The notes under the pieces are model-generated. The model searched no databases, had not been told where the DNA came from, and saw only the letters and a program-made list of their open reading frames with translations. Positions 33,208 through 40,910 of a DNA stretch of 64,000 nt are shown here, one piece after another. Made by a program: the position numbers and the translations under genes. The stretch covers positions 744,001 through 808,000 of the forward strand of contig NZ_LT629779.1 of assembly GCF_900105535.1 (NCBI RefSeq). The letters are read 5' to 3'. Numbering within the stretch: the first letter of the stretch is position 1; each line of letters begins with the position of its first letter. The DNA is from Pseudarthrobacter equi (GTDB lineage Bacteria; Actinomycetota; Actinomycetes; Actinomycetales; Micrococcaceae).

Positions 33208-34175
33208 GGTGTCTCCACAACGGTGTCTTGGGCTGAAACGGGCGGCTCGCCGGGGCTCACGGCCGGCAGGTCAGGCGCCGGCTGCCCAACCGCTGCCTGC
33301 TCAACCACTGCTGGTCTGTCCGGCCAGTGACGCAGGTACCAGGCCCTGGTGGACCCCATGGCGGCGTCCAGCCGGACCGCATCGGGGTGCCATGCCTTCT
33401 CCCATTCCAGGCACAGCAGCCCGGTGTAGCCGCGGTCCTTGAGGAGCTGCGCAAAACCGTCCACCGGGAGGGTCCCATCTCCGATCGTCACCGGCGTCCG
33501 GCTCTCCGGAAGCCCGGCGTCCTTGACCTGGACGCTGCCCAGGCCGTTGGTGAGCCAGGGCGCCAGGATGTTCCACGTATCCTCGAGGCCTTCGCCCACA
33601 CGCCAGGGGTGCATCAGGTCCCACACCGCACCCACCCTTCCCTCCACCTGGCCCAGGATGGCGGCAATGTCTTCTCCGCGGGGGTGGGAGTCGTGCGTTT
33701 CCAGCGCCGGGAACACGTCCAGGTCTTCGGCAAGGCGGCCGACGGCGGTGAGTCGCCCGGCGGCGAGGGCGTTGACTTCGTTGCGGGCCGTCGTCGTCAC
33801 GGGAACCTGCTGGTAATCCGCGGGCTCCGTGGGGGCGCCCGGAAAGACCCGGACCGTGGGGGCTCCGAGGTCCGCGGCCAGGAACAGCGCGGCCTCCAGG
33901 GCACCCACCACGAGTTCGTCCGGCGCCGGGTCAGCCATCCGGATGTAGCTGGCGAGCCCCGTGATGGCCACGCCGGCGTCCGCCACCTCCGAGCGGAGGC
34001 GGGCACGGTCCTGCCGGGTCATCGCCGGTGCTGCGATCTGGCCCGGCGCAAGCCGCAGTTCAACGCCTGCCACGCCGTGTTCGGCCAGCCAGCCCAGAAC
34101 GGTGCCGAGCCCTTCGCCGGGGGCGCCCAGGGTGGAAACTGTCAGGACCGGGCGGCCCTCTGGAAGGTAGTGCAA
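33204..34175 (-). CDS. Sugar phosphate isomerase/epimerase-like TIM barrel protein
   Basis: This 323-residue protein belongs to the xylose-isomerase-like TIM barrel (AP endonuclease 2 type) family. Candidate metal ligands are in FPALETHDSHPRGEDI (Glu and His), VGAVWDLMHPWR (Asp and His), VQVKDAG (Asp) and LCLEWEKAW (Glu). The TTG start is chosen because GGGGAG precedes it, as no ATG/GTG fits. The C-terminal 40 residues are a Pro/Ala-rich tail. It probably isomerises a keto-sugar or acidic sugar from the substrate opened by the upstream BNR protein. Confidence 0.85.
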   Translation of the reverse strand: MHYLPEGRPVLTVSTLGAPGEGLGTVLGWLAEHGVAGVELRLAPGQIAAPAMTRQDRARLRSEVADAGVAITGLASYIRMADPAPDELVVGALEAALFLAADLGAPTVRVFPGAPTEPADYQQVPVTTTARNEVNALAAGRLTAVGRLAEDLDVFPALETHDSHPRGEDIAAILGQVEGRVGAVWDLMHPWRVGEGLEDTWNILAPWLTNGLGSVQVKDAGLPESRTPVTIGDGTLPVDGFAQLLKDRGYTGLLCLEWEKAWHPDAVRLDAAMGSTRAWYLRHWPDRPAVVEQAAVGQPAPDLPAVSPGEPPVSAQDTVVETP

Positions 34176-34204
34176 GGGTCTCCCCGGTCTGTAAGGAATA
34201 TCGT

Positions 34205-34217
34205 TTCAACCATTCTT
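34205..34217. promoter_or_regulatory. Half-conserved TTCA-ACCAT-TCTT site before the isomerase
   Basis: The left half (T-TTCA) and the centre ACCAT match the IclR/rhamnosidase site exactly, while the right half (TCTT) does not match TGAA. It lies 30 bp upstream of the TTG start, so it could be a weak operator. Confidence 0.3.
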
Positions 34218-34296
34218 TGCGGGCCCTCCTGAGCGGTCAACCGATTTATGGCGGTTCGATCACAATCGGTCAGCGGGACGGCTGCAGAACCGTCCG

Positions 34297-35592
34297 TCAG
34301 CTCTCGTCCGGGCTGCCCACCTGTCCCACCACCTCGGCGGTGTACGCCTGGGAAGAGGCCATGCTGCCGCGGAACCACAGCACGGCGTGGACCGAGGGAT
34401 CGCCGGGAACCACCAGGGGGCGGAGGTTGTCGGAGCCGGAGTTTTCGGTCACCGCGCTCCAGCTCCAGCCGGCGCCGCAGTCGGCCGTCCGTCCCCGGTA
34501 GATCTCGTAGTGGTCCGTGGCTTCGCCGGTGCCGGGGTGGACCGGCGTGGAAATGTAGACCTGGTCCAGGTTGTTGGGATCCACGGCGCCCAGCCCGGTG
34601 TAATCCTGCTCATGGGGAAGCAGGCCCGGGCCGGCCACGGCCAGCGGGTGCAGGGCCCACTCCGTTCCGTCGAAGCGCGCGTACAGCAGCCGGTGGTCGT
34701 CGACGTCGAGCCGTTGCTGGCGCTGGAGCGGCCCGTTCACGTCGTTGGCCCGGCAGCTGATGATTGCCGCCAGCTGGTTGCCCTGCCCCCGCAGGTCTGC
34801 CGTCCAGGCGTGGGTGAGGACGTCGCCGTCGATCTCGGTGCCGGCCCGGAAAACGGTGGTGAGGGTGTCCTGGTTGACGCCCGCGGACCCCAGGAGCGGC
34901 TTGCTCACCACCCGGCCTTCGGCGTCGTGCAGCGCATTGTCGCGGATAAAACCGTGGTAGATGCTGTTGTTGAAGTCGCGGGGGTGGTGGTCCGTGGTGA
35001 TGAGGTCGATCCGGTCCACCCCGTTGCCCCAGTAGCGGGTGTAGCCGTTGACGTAACCCACCTTGGCGCGGGTGAAGAGCTTGCCGCCGTAGCTCCAGGT
35101 GCTGCCGTCGTCTTCGGACACCAGCATGGTGGGGTCGTCGTTGATGGCGCGGACAAAGTTGTAGACGCGGGATTCGGCGTCCAGCCTGTGCAGGTTGGAG
35201 TAGGTGGCGCCGCGGCCGCCGGCCAGTTCGGTCCAGTTGAAGACCTGCTCGGGCTCCCATTCGGAGGCGTCATGCGGCCGCACGGATACGCGCCAGCGGG
35301 AGTAGTTGTCCGTCTTGTGCCGGGCGTACATGGCCACGTACCGGCCGTCCGGCCGGATCAGCAGCGCCGGGGCGTTGTGGTCATCGGATTCCAGCCGTTC
35401 GTGCAGCACGTGGACCTGGCTGTGCCCCGTGGCGGGGTCAAGCACTGCCACCTCGATGTTGCCGCCGCGGTCAGTGCCGCCTGGGCCTTCCGGAGCGGCG
35501 ACGGAACCCACCAGCAGGGTGTTGTTGGCCGGATCGATGAGGGCGCGTTCGTCCTGGAACCAGCACCATGCCCCGTTGTCATTGATGCGCAC
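34297..35592 (-). CDS. BNR-repeat (BNR_4-like) beta-propeller protein, possible rhamnoside/uronate lyase or hydrolase
   Basis: This 431-residue protein has Asp-box style repeats (for example MLVSEDDGSTWSYGGKLF) and conserved HNAPALLIRPDGRYVAMYARH and NSIYHGFI motifs. That is the fold of the BNR_4 proteins, relatives of which act as L-rhamnose-alpha-1,4-glucuronate lyases and GH145-type rhamnosidases. There is no signal peptide. The GTG start has only a weak ribosome site. It heads a minus-strand run with the isomerase and the acyltransferase fusion, so it is probably the depolymerising or debranching step of that module. Confidence 0.7.
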   Translation of the reverse strand: MRINDNGAWCWFQDERALIDPANNTLLVGSVAAPEGPGGTDRGGNIEVAVLDPATGHSQVHVLHERLESDDHNAPALLIRPDGRYVAMYARHKTDNYSRWRVSVRPHDASEWEPEQVFNWTELAGGRGATYSNLHRLDAESRVYNFVRAINDDPTMLVSEDDGSTWSYGGKLFTRAKVGYVNGYTRYWGNGVDRIDLITTDHHPRDFNNSIYHGFIRDNALHDAEGRVVSKPLLGSAGVNQDTLTTVFRAGTEIDGDVLTHAWTADLRGQGNQLAAIISCRANDVNGPLQRQQRLDVDDHRLLYARFDGTEWALHPLAVAGPGLLPHEQDYTGLGAVDPNNLDQVYISTPVHPGTGEATDHYEIYRGRTADCGAGWSWSAVTENSGSDNLRPLVVPGDPSVHAVLWFRGSMASSQAYTAEVVGQVGSPDES

Positions 35593-35734
35593 TGTGAAAG
35601 CCGTTCTGTGTGATTGAAGAAAGGGTGGCGTGCTTCATTCAATCAGGACCGGCGAGCCTTGGAAAGGGCTTTCCGTTATTGGCGGGCCAACCGGTCCGGG
35701 CGGAAGCGGCCGTCAGCCGCCTCCGCATGACCGC

Positions 35735-36034
35735 TCAGGACTCGCATTCCCTGCAGTACTTCTTCCCGTCCTTTTCCCGTGCCAGCTGGCTGCGGTGGTG
35801 GACCAGGAAGCAGGACATGCAGGTGAATTCATCCGCCTGGACCGGGACCACCTGGACCTGCAGTTCCTCGTGGGACAGATCGGCTCCGGGGAGCTCGAAG
35901 CTGTCCGCAAGGTCCGTCTCGTCCACATCGGGAGCGGCCTCCCGGCGTCCCGGCTTATCGGCCTTCAGCTCCTCGATGGCTACGTTCGGTTCGTCTTCCG
36001 GCGTCACCCGGGGAGCGTCGTAATCAACTGCCAT
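35735..36034 (-). CDS. DUF4193 zinc-ribbon protein
   Basis: This 99-residue protein is typical of actinobacterial DUF4193: an acidic N-terminal half (DYDAPRVTPEDEPNVAIEELKAD...) and a C-terminal zinc ribbon with C72-x2-C75 (FTCMSCFLVHHRSQL) and C94-x2-C97 (YCREC). The function is unknown, but the ribbon suggests binding to nucleic acid or RNA polymerase. The length matches the family. Direct repeats and a small hairpin lie in its upstream region. Confidence 0.9.
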   Translation of the reverse strand: MAVDYDAPRVTPEDEPNVAIEELKADKPGRREAAPDVDETDLADSFELPGADLSHEELQVQVVPVQADEFTCMSCFLVHHRSQLAREKDGKKYCRECES

Positions 36035-36074
36035 TAATGCGTTCTCCTCTCTGGCTGCTGAAATCCGGAATCGC

Positions 36075-36133
36075 CTGGACAGGTTTTTCCGTCGGGATTG
36101 TTCCCGACTGATTCTTCTGGACAGATTCTTCCG
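36075..36133. repeat. Direct repeat flanking a hairpin upstream of DUF4193
   Basis: Two 17-nt copies, CTGGACAGGTTTTTCCG (36075-36091) and CTGGACAGATTCTTCCG (36117-36133), match at 15 positions, 42 bp apart. Between them lies a 7-bp hairpin GTCGGGA/TCCCGAC. It may be a regulatory site for DUF4193. Confidence 0.4.
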
Positions 36134-36200
36134 AACAGGGCAACAACGCCGGGGCGGGGCCACAATATTCCCGTTCGGCCCGGGTGCCGGCCGCAGCCGG

Positions 36201-36748
36201 TCAGCCCTCCGGCCGGGTGTTCACGCCCCTGGTCATCTTGCGGATTTCGTCGTGCTTCAGGCCGCTCGCGGAGGCGAGCTGGTAATCGTCCAGCAGGCGC
36301 TGCTTCCTCGCGTCCGCCAGCACCTGGACGCGGTGGCGTTCGACGGCGGCACGCGCCGCTTCGACGGCGGACACCTCGTCCGCGATCCCGGCAATGGTGC
36401 GCAGCTGGTCCGCTGCAGGCAGGCCCGAGGGGTACAGCCCGTCCCGGCCCAGCCCGATGCCGCGGACCGCGGTGACAGGCACGCCCGCAGCCTGCGCGAT
36501 GGTGGAGACCTTCACGCCGTCGCAGACGGCCTGTGCCACGCGTTCGTTGAGCTCGGAGAACAGGGCCCGCAGCCGGCTGGACCGGAGGGAAATCATCCTC
36601 CGCTGTTCCTCCAGGAGGTCCCGGATCTCGCCAACCTTGGCGGCGGCAGGGTCCGGCTGCGGTGTTCCCCGGTACCGGTACGCACCACGTGGGGAGTCGC
36701 AGTCGCAGCGGCAGCGGCCGTTGGACGGAAGGCATGGTGGGCGGACAC
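36201..36748 (-). pseudogene. HTH-like protein with an apparent frameshift
   Basis: Two frames join into one plausible ~182-residue protein. The first begins with GTG at 36748 behind AAGGAG and reads VSAHHAFRPTAAAAATATPHVVRTGTG. The second continues GTPQPDPAAAKVGEIRDLLEEQRRM and ends with an HTH-like stretch (KVSTIAQAAGVPVTAVRGIGL) and a basic C-terminus (SASGLKHDEIRKMTRGVN). One extra C in the C4 run at 36667-36670 (plus strand) would restore the frame. Without the shift, the only start for the conserved part is ATG at 36596, giving 131 residues. It is either a sequencing error or a real inactivation. Function is unknown, possibly DNA-binding. Confidence 0.6.
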
Positions 36749-37072
36749 GGCCGGCTCCTTGCTGCCAAAAGGCTCCTGGGACGAAAGTAGCGGAGGACAA
36801 ACCCCAGGCGGACGGCGGAAAGCCGGCGGCCGCCGTCGTACGCCATGACGCGGAGCGCGGGAAGGAGGATGTCCAGCCTGCCACGCTACGCGGCCCCGCC
36901 GCCGGGCGGGGAATACCAATTTGGCGTGGTGTTATAGCGGATTCTTCTGGGTGCGGTGTCATAAGGGCCGCTTATCCGTCCACGCACTTTAGGTCTTATC
37001 CAAGCGGGGTGTTCCTTCCCTACGCTCGAATGAATCACACTCCGTCCGCAGTGGAAGGCCCCGGAAGAGAAC
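36749..37072. other. Intergenic region before the aminotransferase operon
   Basis: This 324-bp stretch holds the promoter of the aminotransferase, with the LysR-type site at 36961-37002 described separately. I see no credible gene in it. The rest is GC-rich sequence without clear repeats. Confidence 0.5.
36961..37002 (+). promoter_or_regulatory. LysR-type two-part site upstream of the aminotransferase (site A)
   Basis: The dyad ATAAGGGCCGCTTAT (36961-36975) is followed by 13 nt and TTAGGTCTT (36989-36997). The same architecture occurs at 40556 and 40806, and a near copy on the minus strand at 39510-39551. It lies 71-112 bp before the start, as expected for the recognition and activation sites of an LTTR. 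Confidence 0.65.
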
Positions 37073-38281
37073 ATGCCTGAATTCGTGCCAGCGTCACGCG
37101 TCACCCGAATCAATACCTCACCCAGCGTGGCCGCAGCGGCCCGTGTCCGGGAGCTCAAGGCCGAGGGCTGGCGGATCCTGGACCTGACGGTGGGTGAACC
37201 GGATTTCGATACCCCCCAGCACATCAAGGACGCCGCCGTCGCCGCCATTGGCCGCGGCGAAACCAAGTACACCTCGGTCACCGGAACGCCCGAACTCCAG
37301 CAGGCCATTCTCCAGACGCTCGAGCGCAAGACCGGGCAGCAGTACACGCCCGGCGAGATCACCATCGGCGGCGGCGGCAAGCAGGTCATCTTCACCGCCT
37401 TCATGGCCACCCTGGATGCAGGTGACGAAGTGGTCATTCCCGCCCCCTACTGGGTGTCCTACCCGGACATGGTGCTCGCCAACGAGGGCACACCGGTGAT
37501 CGTCCCCTGCTCCGAGGACACCGGCTTCAAGCTGACTCCGGAGGTGCTGGCAGCCGCCCTCACGGACCGCACCAAGTGGGTCATCCTCAACACGCCGTCC
37601 AACCCCACCGGGGCTGTCTACTCCCGTTCCGAACTTGCCGGCCTGGCCGCGGTCCTCAAGGAGCACCCCGCGGTCCATGTCCTCACCGACGAGATCTACG
37701 ACGAAATCCACTTCGGCGCGGAACCGATCACCAGCCTGGTTGCCGTGGCGCCGGAACTCAAGGACCGCGTGTTGGTCACCAACGGTGTCTCCAAGGCCTA
37801 CGCCATGACCGGCTGGCGGCTCGGCTACGCCGGCGGGCCGGCGCCCCTGGTGGCAGCCATCAACAAGCTCCAGTCCCAGATGTCCTCCTGCCCGTCGTCC
37901 GTCAGCCAGGCGGCCGCCGCCGCGGCACTCACCGGCGACCAGTCCTTCGTCCGCGAAAGCGTGGCCGTGTACCGCGAACGCCGGGACGCGGCAGTTGCCG
38001 GGCTCAACGCCATCGAAGGCCTTAAATGCGCGACGCCGGAAGGCGCCTTCTACGCGTACGTCAACTGCGGCGGGGTCATCGGCAAGACCACGCCGGACGG
38101 GAAACTTATCGCGAACGACGAGGACTTCACCCTCTACCTGCTGGACGCCGCCTCCGTGGCTGTCATCCAGGGCTCGGCCTACGGCGTGGGCCCCTACTTC
38201 CGGATCTCCTACGCCACGGGACTGCCTGTGATCGAGGAATCCATCGCTGCCATCGAAAAAGCGGTCCTGGCGCTCTCCTGA
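37073..38281 (+). CDS. PLP-dependent class I/II aminotransferase (AspC-like)
   Basis: This 402-residue protein has fold type I aminotransferase features: LTVGEPDFDTPQHIKDAA, YTSVTGTPELQQAI, NTPSNPTGAVY, VLTDEIYDEI and TNGVSKAYAMTGWRLGY with PLP-Lys241. It matches aspartate or 4-hydroxyglutamate-type transaminases. It is co-directional with the RraA gene 63 bp downstream. A product of this enzyme could be the 2-oxo acid cleaved by that aldolase, which suggests a 4-substituted glutamate as substrate (inference). Confidence 0.93.
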   Translation: MPEFVPASRVTRINTSPSVAAAARVRELKAEGWRILDLTVGEPDFDTPQHIKDAAVAAIGRGETKYTSVTGTPELQQAILQTLERKTGQQYTPGEITIGGGGKQVIFTAFMATLDAGDEVVIPAPYWVSYPDMVLANEGTPVIVPCSEDTGFKLTPEVLAAALTDRTKWVILNTPSNPTGAVYSRSELAGLAAVLKEHPAVHVLTDEIYDEIHFGAEPITSLVAVAPELKDRVLVTNGVSKAYAMTGWRLGYAGGPAPLVAAINKLQSQMSSCPSSVSQAAAAAALTGDQSFVRESVAVYRERRDAAVAGLNAIEGLKCATPEGAFYAYVNCGGVIGKTTPDGKLIANDEDFTLYLLDAASVAVIQGSAYGVGPYFRISYATGLPVIEESIAAIEKAVLALS

Positions 38282-38344
38282 GCCCTACGTTCCGCACCTG
38301 CCCGCTGCTACACCTCCCTTTCCAGCCCCTTTAGGAGCCATCCC

Positions 38345-39040
38345 GTGATCCACGTCAAGACCAAGTTCGACAAGCCCTCCGAGGACGCCATCGAACGACT
38401 GTCCAAGTTCTCCTCCGCCACGGTCCACGAAGCCCAGGGGCGCAAGGGTGCGCTGAGCTCGAAGATCAAGCCGATTGACCGCAGCATGTCCTTCTGCGGC
38501 CCGGCCGTCACCGTAGTGTGCGCGCCGCGGGACAACCTCATGCTGCAGGTGGCCATCCACTACGCCCGGAAGGGCGACGTTGTGCTGGTGGCGGCCGGTG
38601 AATTCGAGGAAGCCGGAACCTTTGGCGACGTGCTGGGCAACGCCATGAAGGCAAAGGGCGTCGCCGCCATGGTCACCGATTCCGGCGTGCGCGACACCAA
38701 GGACCTGATCGAGCTCGGCCTGCCCGTGTTCTCCGGCAGCGTCTGCATCAAGGGCACCGTCAAGGAAACCATTGGCCCCATCAACCACCCGCTGGTCTTC
38801 GGCGACGAAATTGTCTACCCCGGCGACGTCCTGCTGGGCGACGCCGACGGCGTCGTGGTGGTCCGGAAGGACGAGATCGAGGAAGTCATCGCATTGTCCC
38901 AGGCACGCGTTGACGCCGAGGACGAACTCATCCGCCTCTACAAGGAGGGCGGCACCACCATCGAGCTGTGCAAGCTCACGGACGTCCTCAAGGCCAAGGG
39001 CCTGCTGGTGGAGGACGCCGAACTCGAACCCGCGCTGTAA
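38345..39040 (+). CDS. RraA-family 4-hydroxy-4-methyl-2-oxoglutarate / 4-carboxy-4-hydroxy-2-oxoadipate aldolase
   Basis: This 231-residue protein has the RraA/DlpA fold. Signature residues are in SSATVHEAQGRKGAL, FCGPAVTVVCAPRDNL, the divalent-metal/pyruvate pocket AMVTDSGVRDTKDL (Arg and Asp) and VLLGDADGVVVV. AGGAG precedes the GTG start by a normal spacing. Class II pyruvate aldolases of this type split 4-hydroxy-4-methyl-2-oxoglutarate into two pyruvates, or the carboxy analogue from the protocatechuate 4,5-pathway. It lacks any RNase E-binding context. It ends just before a terminator hairpin. Confidence 0.9.
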   Translation: MIHVKTKFDKPSEDAIERLSKFSSATVHEAQGRKGALSSKIKPIDRSMSFCGPAVTVVCAPRDNLMLQVAIHYARKGDVVLVAAGEFEEAGTFGDVLGNAMKAKGVAAMVTDSGVRDTKDLIELGLPVFSGSVCIKGTVKETIGPINHPLVFGDEIVYPGDVLLGDADGVVVVRKDEIEEVIALSQARVDAEDELIRLYKEGGTTIELCKLTDVLKAKGLLVEDAELEPAL

Positions 39041-39051
39041 CCACAAAGCAG

Positions 39052-39081
39052 GGCCCGGGGTTCCTTTCGGAACTCCGGGCC
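39052..39081 (+). terminator. Terminator hairpin after the aldolase gene
   Basis: A 13-bp stem with one G.U pair (GGCCCGGGGTTCC / GGAACTCCGGGCC), loop TTTC, 12 bp after the stop. The downstream run is CTTCCTTG. Confidence 0.75.
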
Positions 39082-39113
39082 TTCCTTGTGCCGGACTGCA
39101 TTTCAACCAACGA

Positions 39114-39163
39114 GTGCTCCGTAACTGCCGTTTTGGGCGACCTAAACGGCAGTTACGGAGCAC
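39114..39163. repeat. Dispersed palindromic element, perfect copy (20-bp arms)
   Basis: The left arm GTGCTCCGTAACTGCCGTTT and the right arm AAACGGCAGTTACGGAGCAC are exact complements around a 10-nt loop. It sits directly downstream of the aldolase terminator. A second, degenerate copy is at 30182-30233, also beside a terminator. Confidence 0.85.
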
Positions 39164-39181
39164 CCGATGATGTGGCGGGTG

Positions 39182-39424
39182 TCAGTTCATGCCGGGCAGG
39201 AGGTGCGCCGGCGGGCCAACCTGGGTGTCATCCAGGTACCACATGGTGGAGCCGCGCCTGCCCGGCGGCATCATGCTTCCCTCAAAGACAAAAACAGGGT
39301 CCGACGCCGGCCCGTCCTCAGGCCGCCAGAAACCGTTGGTGGGGCAATGCGAGCCGGTGCCCGCCTTGAGCTGGATCCTTCGGTCCGAGGACTTCCGGTA
39401 TTGCAGGCTGGTGATCTTTTTCAT
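39182..39424 (-). CDS. Small SHCPTNGFW-motif protein, function unknown
   Basis: This 80-residue protein starts at ATG 39424, with TTGGAG upstream. An ATG 21 bp earlier has no ribosome site. The core SHCPTNGFWRPEDGPASDPVFVFEGSMMPP...TMWYLDDT has the look of small single-domain proteins with one Cys, and I do not recognise a named family. The promoter carries a LysR-type site (39510-39551) aligned without gaps to that of the aminotransferase operon, so it is probably regulated with it. The LysR gene is directly upstream on the same strand. Confidence 0.65.
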   Translation of the reverse strand: MKKITSLQYRKSSDRRIQLKAGTGSHCPTNGFWRPEDGPASDPVFVFEGSMMPPGRRGSTMWYLDDTQVGPPAHLLPGMN

Positions 39425-39509
39425 GGCTGGGCTCCAAGGAATCATTTGTGCCGGGTAAACGCCTTAGGCGAACCCTTATGGCTTTTATCCTAGAACGCCC
39501 GCAATTCCA

Positions 39510-39551
39510 TGGATAAGACTAATGGAGCGTGACCTGATAAGGCCGCCTTAT
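39510..39551 (-). promoter_or_regulatory. LysR-type two-part site upstream of the small protein (site B)
   Basis: On the minus strand the dyad ATAAGGCGGCCTTAT is followed by a segment ending TTAGTCTTATCCA. Aligned without gaps to 36961-37002, 30 of 42 positions agree by my count, including ACGC and GTCTTATCCA blocks. It overlaps no gene and lies 86-127 bp upstream of the start at 39424. Confidence 0.6.
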
Positions 39552-39556
39552 GATGG

Positions 39557-40510
39557 CTAATTCGAGGCGGCAGGCTTTTCGGCGGAAATCGGCGGGTATT
39601 TGCTGCTGAGCATTTCCTGCAGCATTTCCTTCAGGACCAGCAGCACGGCGGACCCGGCCTCGGACAGCGGCTCATGGTCCGGGGTGCACAGGGCGATCTT
39701 GCACTGCAGTGCCGGATCCACGATCCGCAGGACCCGGAAGTCCTCCTCATGGAACAGGGCGTCCGCCGCCGACTTCGGCAGGATGGTGGCCCCCAGATCG
39801 CTGCGCAGCAGCCGGGTGAGCGATGGAACCGATTCCACCTCGCCCACCAGCCGGAGCGTGAGCCCCTTGCCCTCGATGCCGGCCTGCACCACCTGCCGCA
39901 GCGTGTGGATCTGCTCCGGCAGGAAGAGGCCCAGCGTGGCGGCCTGCTCCAGGGTGATGGTGTCCGCCTCCGGCCCCACCGGGAGCTCGCGGCCACCGTT
40001 GACGATCAGGTACAGGTCCTCGACGATCAGGGTGGTGAACTGCACGCCCCGGATGGGCCCGGGCTCGTAAATCAGGGCCATGTCCAGCCGGCCGTTCTTG
40101 ATGGCCTCGCTGAGTACACCGCCGTAAATCTCCGTCAGGTGCAGCACGATATCCGGGTAGCGCCGGTTCACTTCGCTGATGATCCGCGGCGTCAGGCTGG
40201 ACGCCATGCTGTAGGGAGCGATGGCGATGGAAACCCGGCCCGACGGCGCAGCGCCGGATGCCGCCACATCCAGCCGCGCCTGTTCCACCAGCCTCAGGAT
40301 GGTCTGTGAGTGGCGGTAGAGGGTGTGGCCGGCGGCGGTGGGTTCCACGCCCTGCTTGCTCCGGATCAGGAGCCGCTGCTTCAGCTCGGTTTCCAGGGAT
40401 GAAACCTGCTGGCTCAGGGCCGGCTGGGCGACATGGAGGGCGGCGGCTGCCTTGGTGATGCTGCCGGAATCGACGATCTTCACGAAGTACGCCAGCTTGC
40501 GGGTGTCCAT
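39557..40510 (-). CDS. LysR family regulator (Nac-like N-terminus)
   Basis: This 317-residue protein starts at the ATG of MDTRKLAYFVKIVDSGSITKAA, and the HTH is AQPALSQQVSSLETEL. The effector domain contains EPGPIRGVQFTTLIVEDLYLIV. It stands between the aminotransferase-aldolase operon and the divergent pxpABC operon, and two-part LTTR sites lie on both sides. It is therefore the best candidate to control the aminotransferase operon, the small protein and the pxp operon. An upstream in-frame ATG would add 35 non-conserved residues. Confidence 0.92.
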   Translation of the reverse strand: MDTRKLAYFVKIVDSGSITKAAAALHVAQPALSQQVSSLETELKQRLLIRSKQGVEPTAAGHTLYRHSQTILRLVEQARLDVAASGAAPSGRVSIAIAPYSMASSLTPRIISEVNRRYPDIVLHLTEIYGGVLSEAIKNGRLDMALIYEPGPIRGVQFTTLIVEDLYLIVNGGRELPVGPEADTITLEQAATLGLFLPEQIHTLRQVVQAGIEGKGLTLRLVGEVESVPSLTRLLRSDLGATILPKSAADALFHEEDFRVLRIVDPALQCKIALCTPDHEPLSEAGSAVLLVLKEMLQEMLSSKYPPISAEKPAASN

Positions 40511-40548
40511 AGCGTTCCTCTTTCCGGCGGGGACGGCACAGTGCTGCA

Positions 40549-40599
40549 GGGGGTCATACGTTGGCGCTATGGCGGGACAGGCATTACGTCTTTGTGTGA
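40549..40599 (+). promoter_or_regulatory. LTTR two-part site, copy 1 (site C1)
   Basis: GGGGGTC then ATACGTTGGCGCTAT (40556-40570), 13 nt, then TTACGTCTTTGTGTGA (40584-40599). It matches copy 2 at 36 of 51 positions without gaps by my count. It lies 39 bp upstream of the LysR start, so it may serve autoregulation, and it is oriented toward pxpA. Confidence 0.65.
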
Positions 40600-40798
40600 T
40601 CCCGGCCTCAGGCATAGGTTAATTGCAGATGACTTCCCAATGACCAGAACATTCTATCCCCGCTCCGGTCATAGCGGCTTCCGATGACGGCATATGCATT
40701 TTGCATAAACCGCAGAGGCATCATTTGGCCGCATTGTTTTTACATTTTCGAAACACGCCATAAGTACATTTCCAGGTGTCGGCCACAACGCCGCAAGC

Positions 40799-40849
40799 GG
40801 GGGTCATAACCGTCCCCTATCCCGTGATACCGATTAGGTCTTTGTGTGA
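40799..40849 (+). promoter_or_regulatory. LTTR two-part site, copy 2 (site C2)
   Basis: GGGGGTC then ATAACCGTCCCCTAT (40806-40820), 13 nt, then TTAGGTCTTTGTGTGA (40834-40849). It is 61 bp before the pxpA start. TTAGGTCTT is identical to site A at the same spacing from the dyad. Confidence 0.65.
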
Positions 40850-40910
40850 GTCAAGTCTCCGGTGCCACACTTTTTTACATCCCCGAACATGCAGCAGAGG
40901 AAGGCCCGCA

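Larger units (their letters stand above)
40511..40910. other. Divergent LysR-pxpA intergenic region
   Basis: This 400-bp, relatively AT-rich spacer holds two imperfect 51-bp direct repeats (40549-40599 and 40799-40849) exactly 250 bp apart, described below. Near the start of pxpA there is AGAGGAAGG as ribosome site. I see no gene in the spacer. Confidence 0.7.

Noticed and set aside
36749..36962. Extension of the HTH-like protein to an ATG at 36962
   Set aside because: The added residues are Arg/Ser/Pro-rich and non-conserved in appearance, and a better start with a ribosome site exists at 36748 in another frame.
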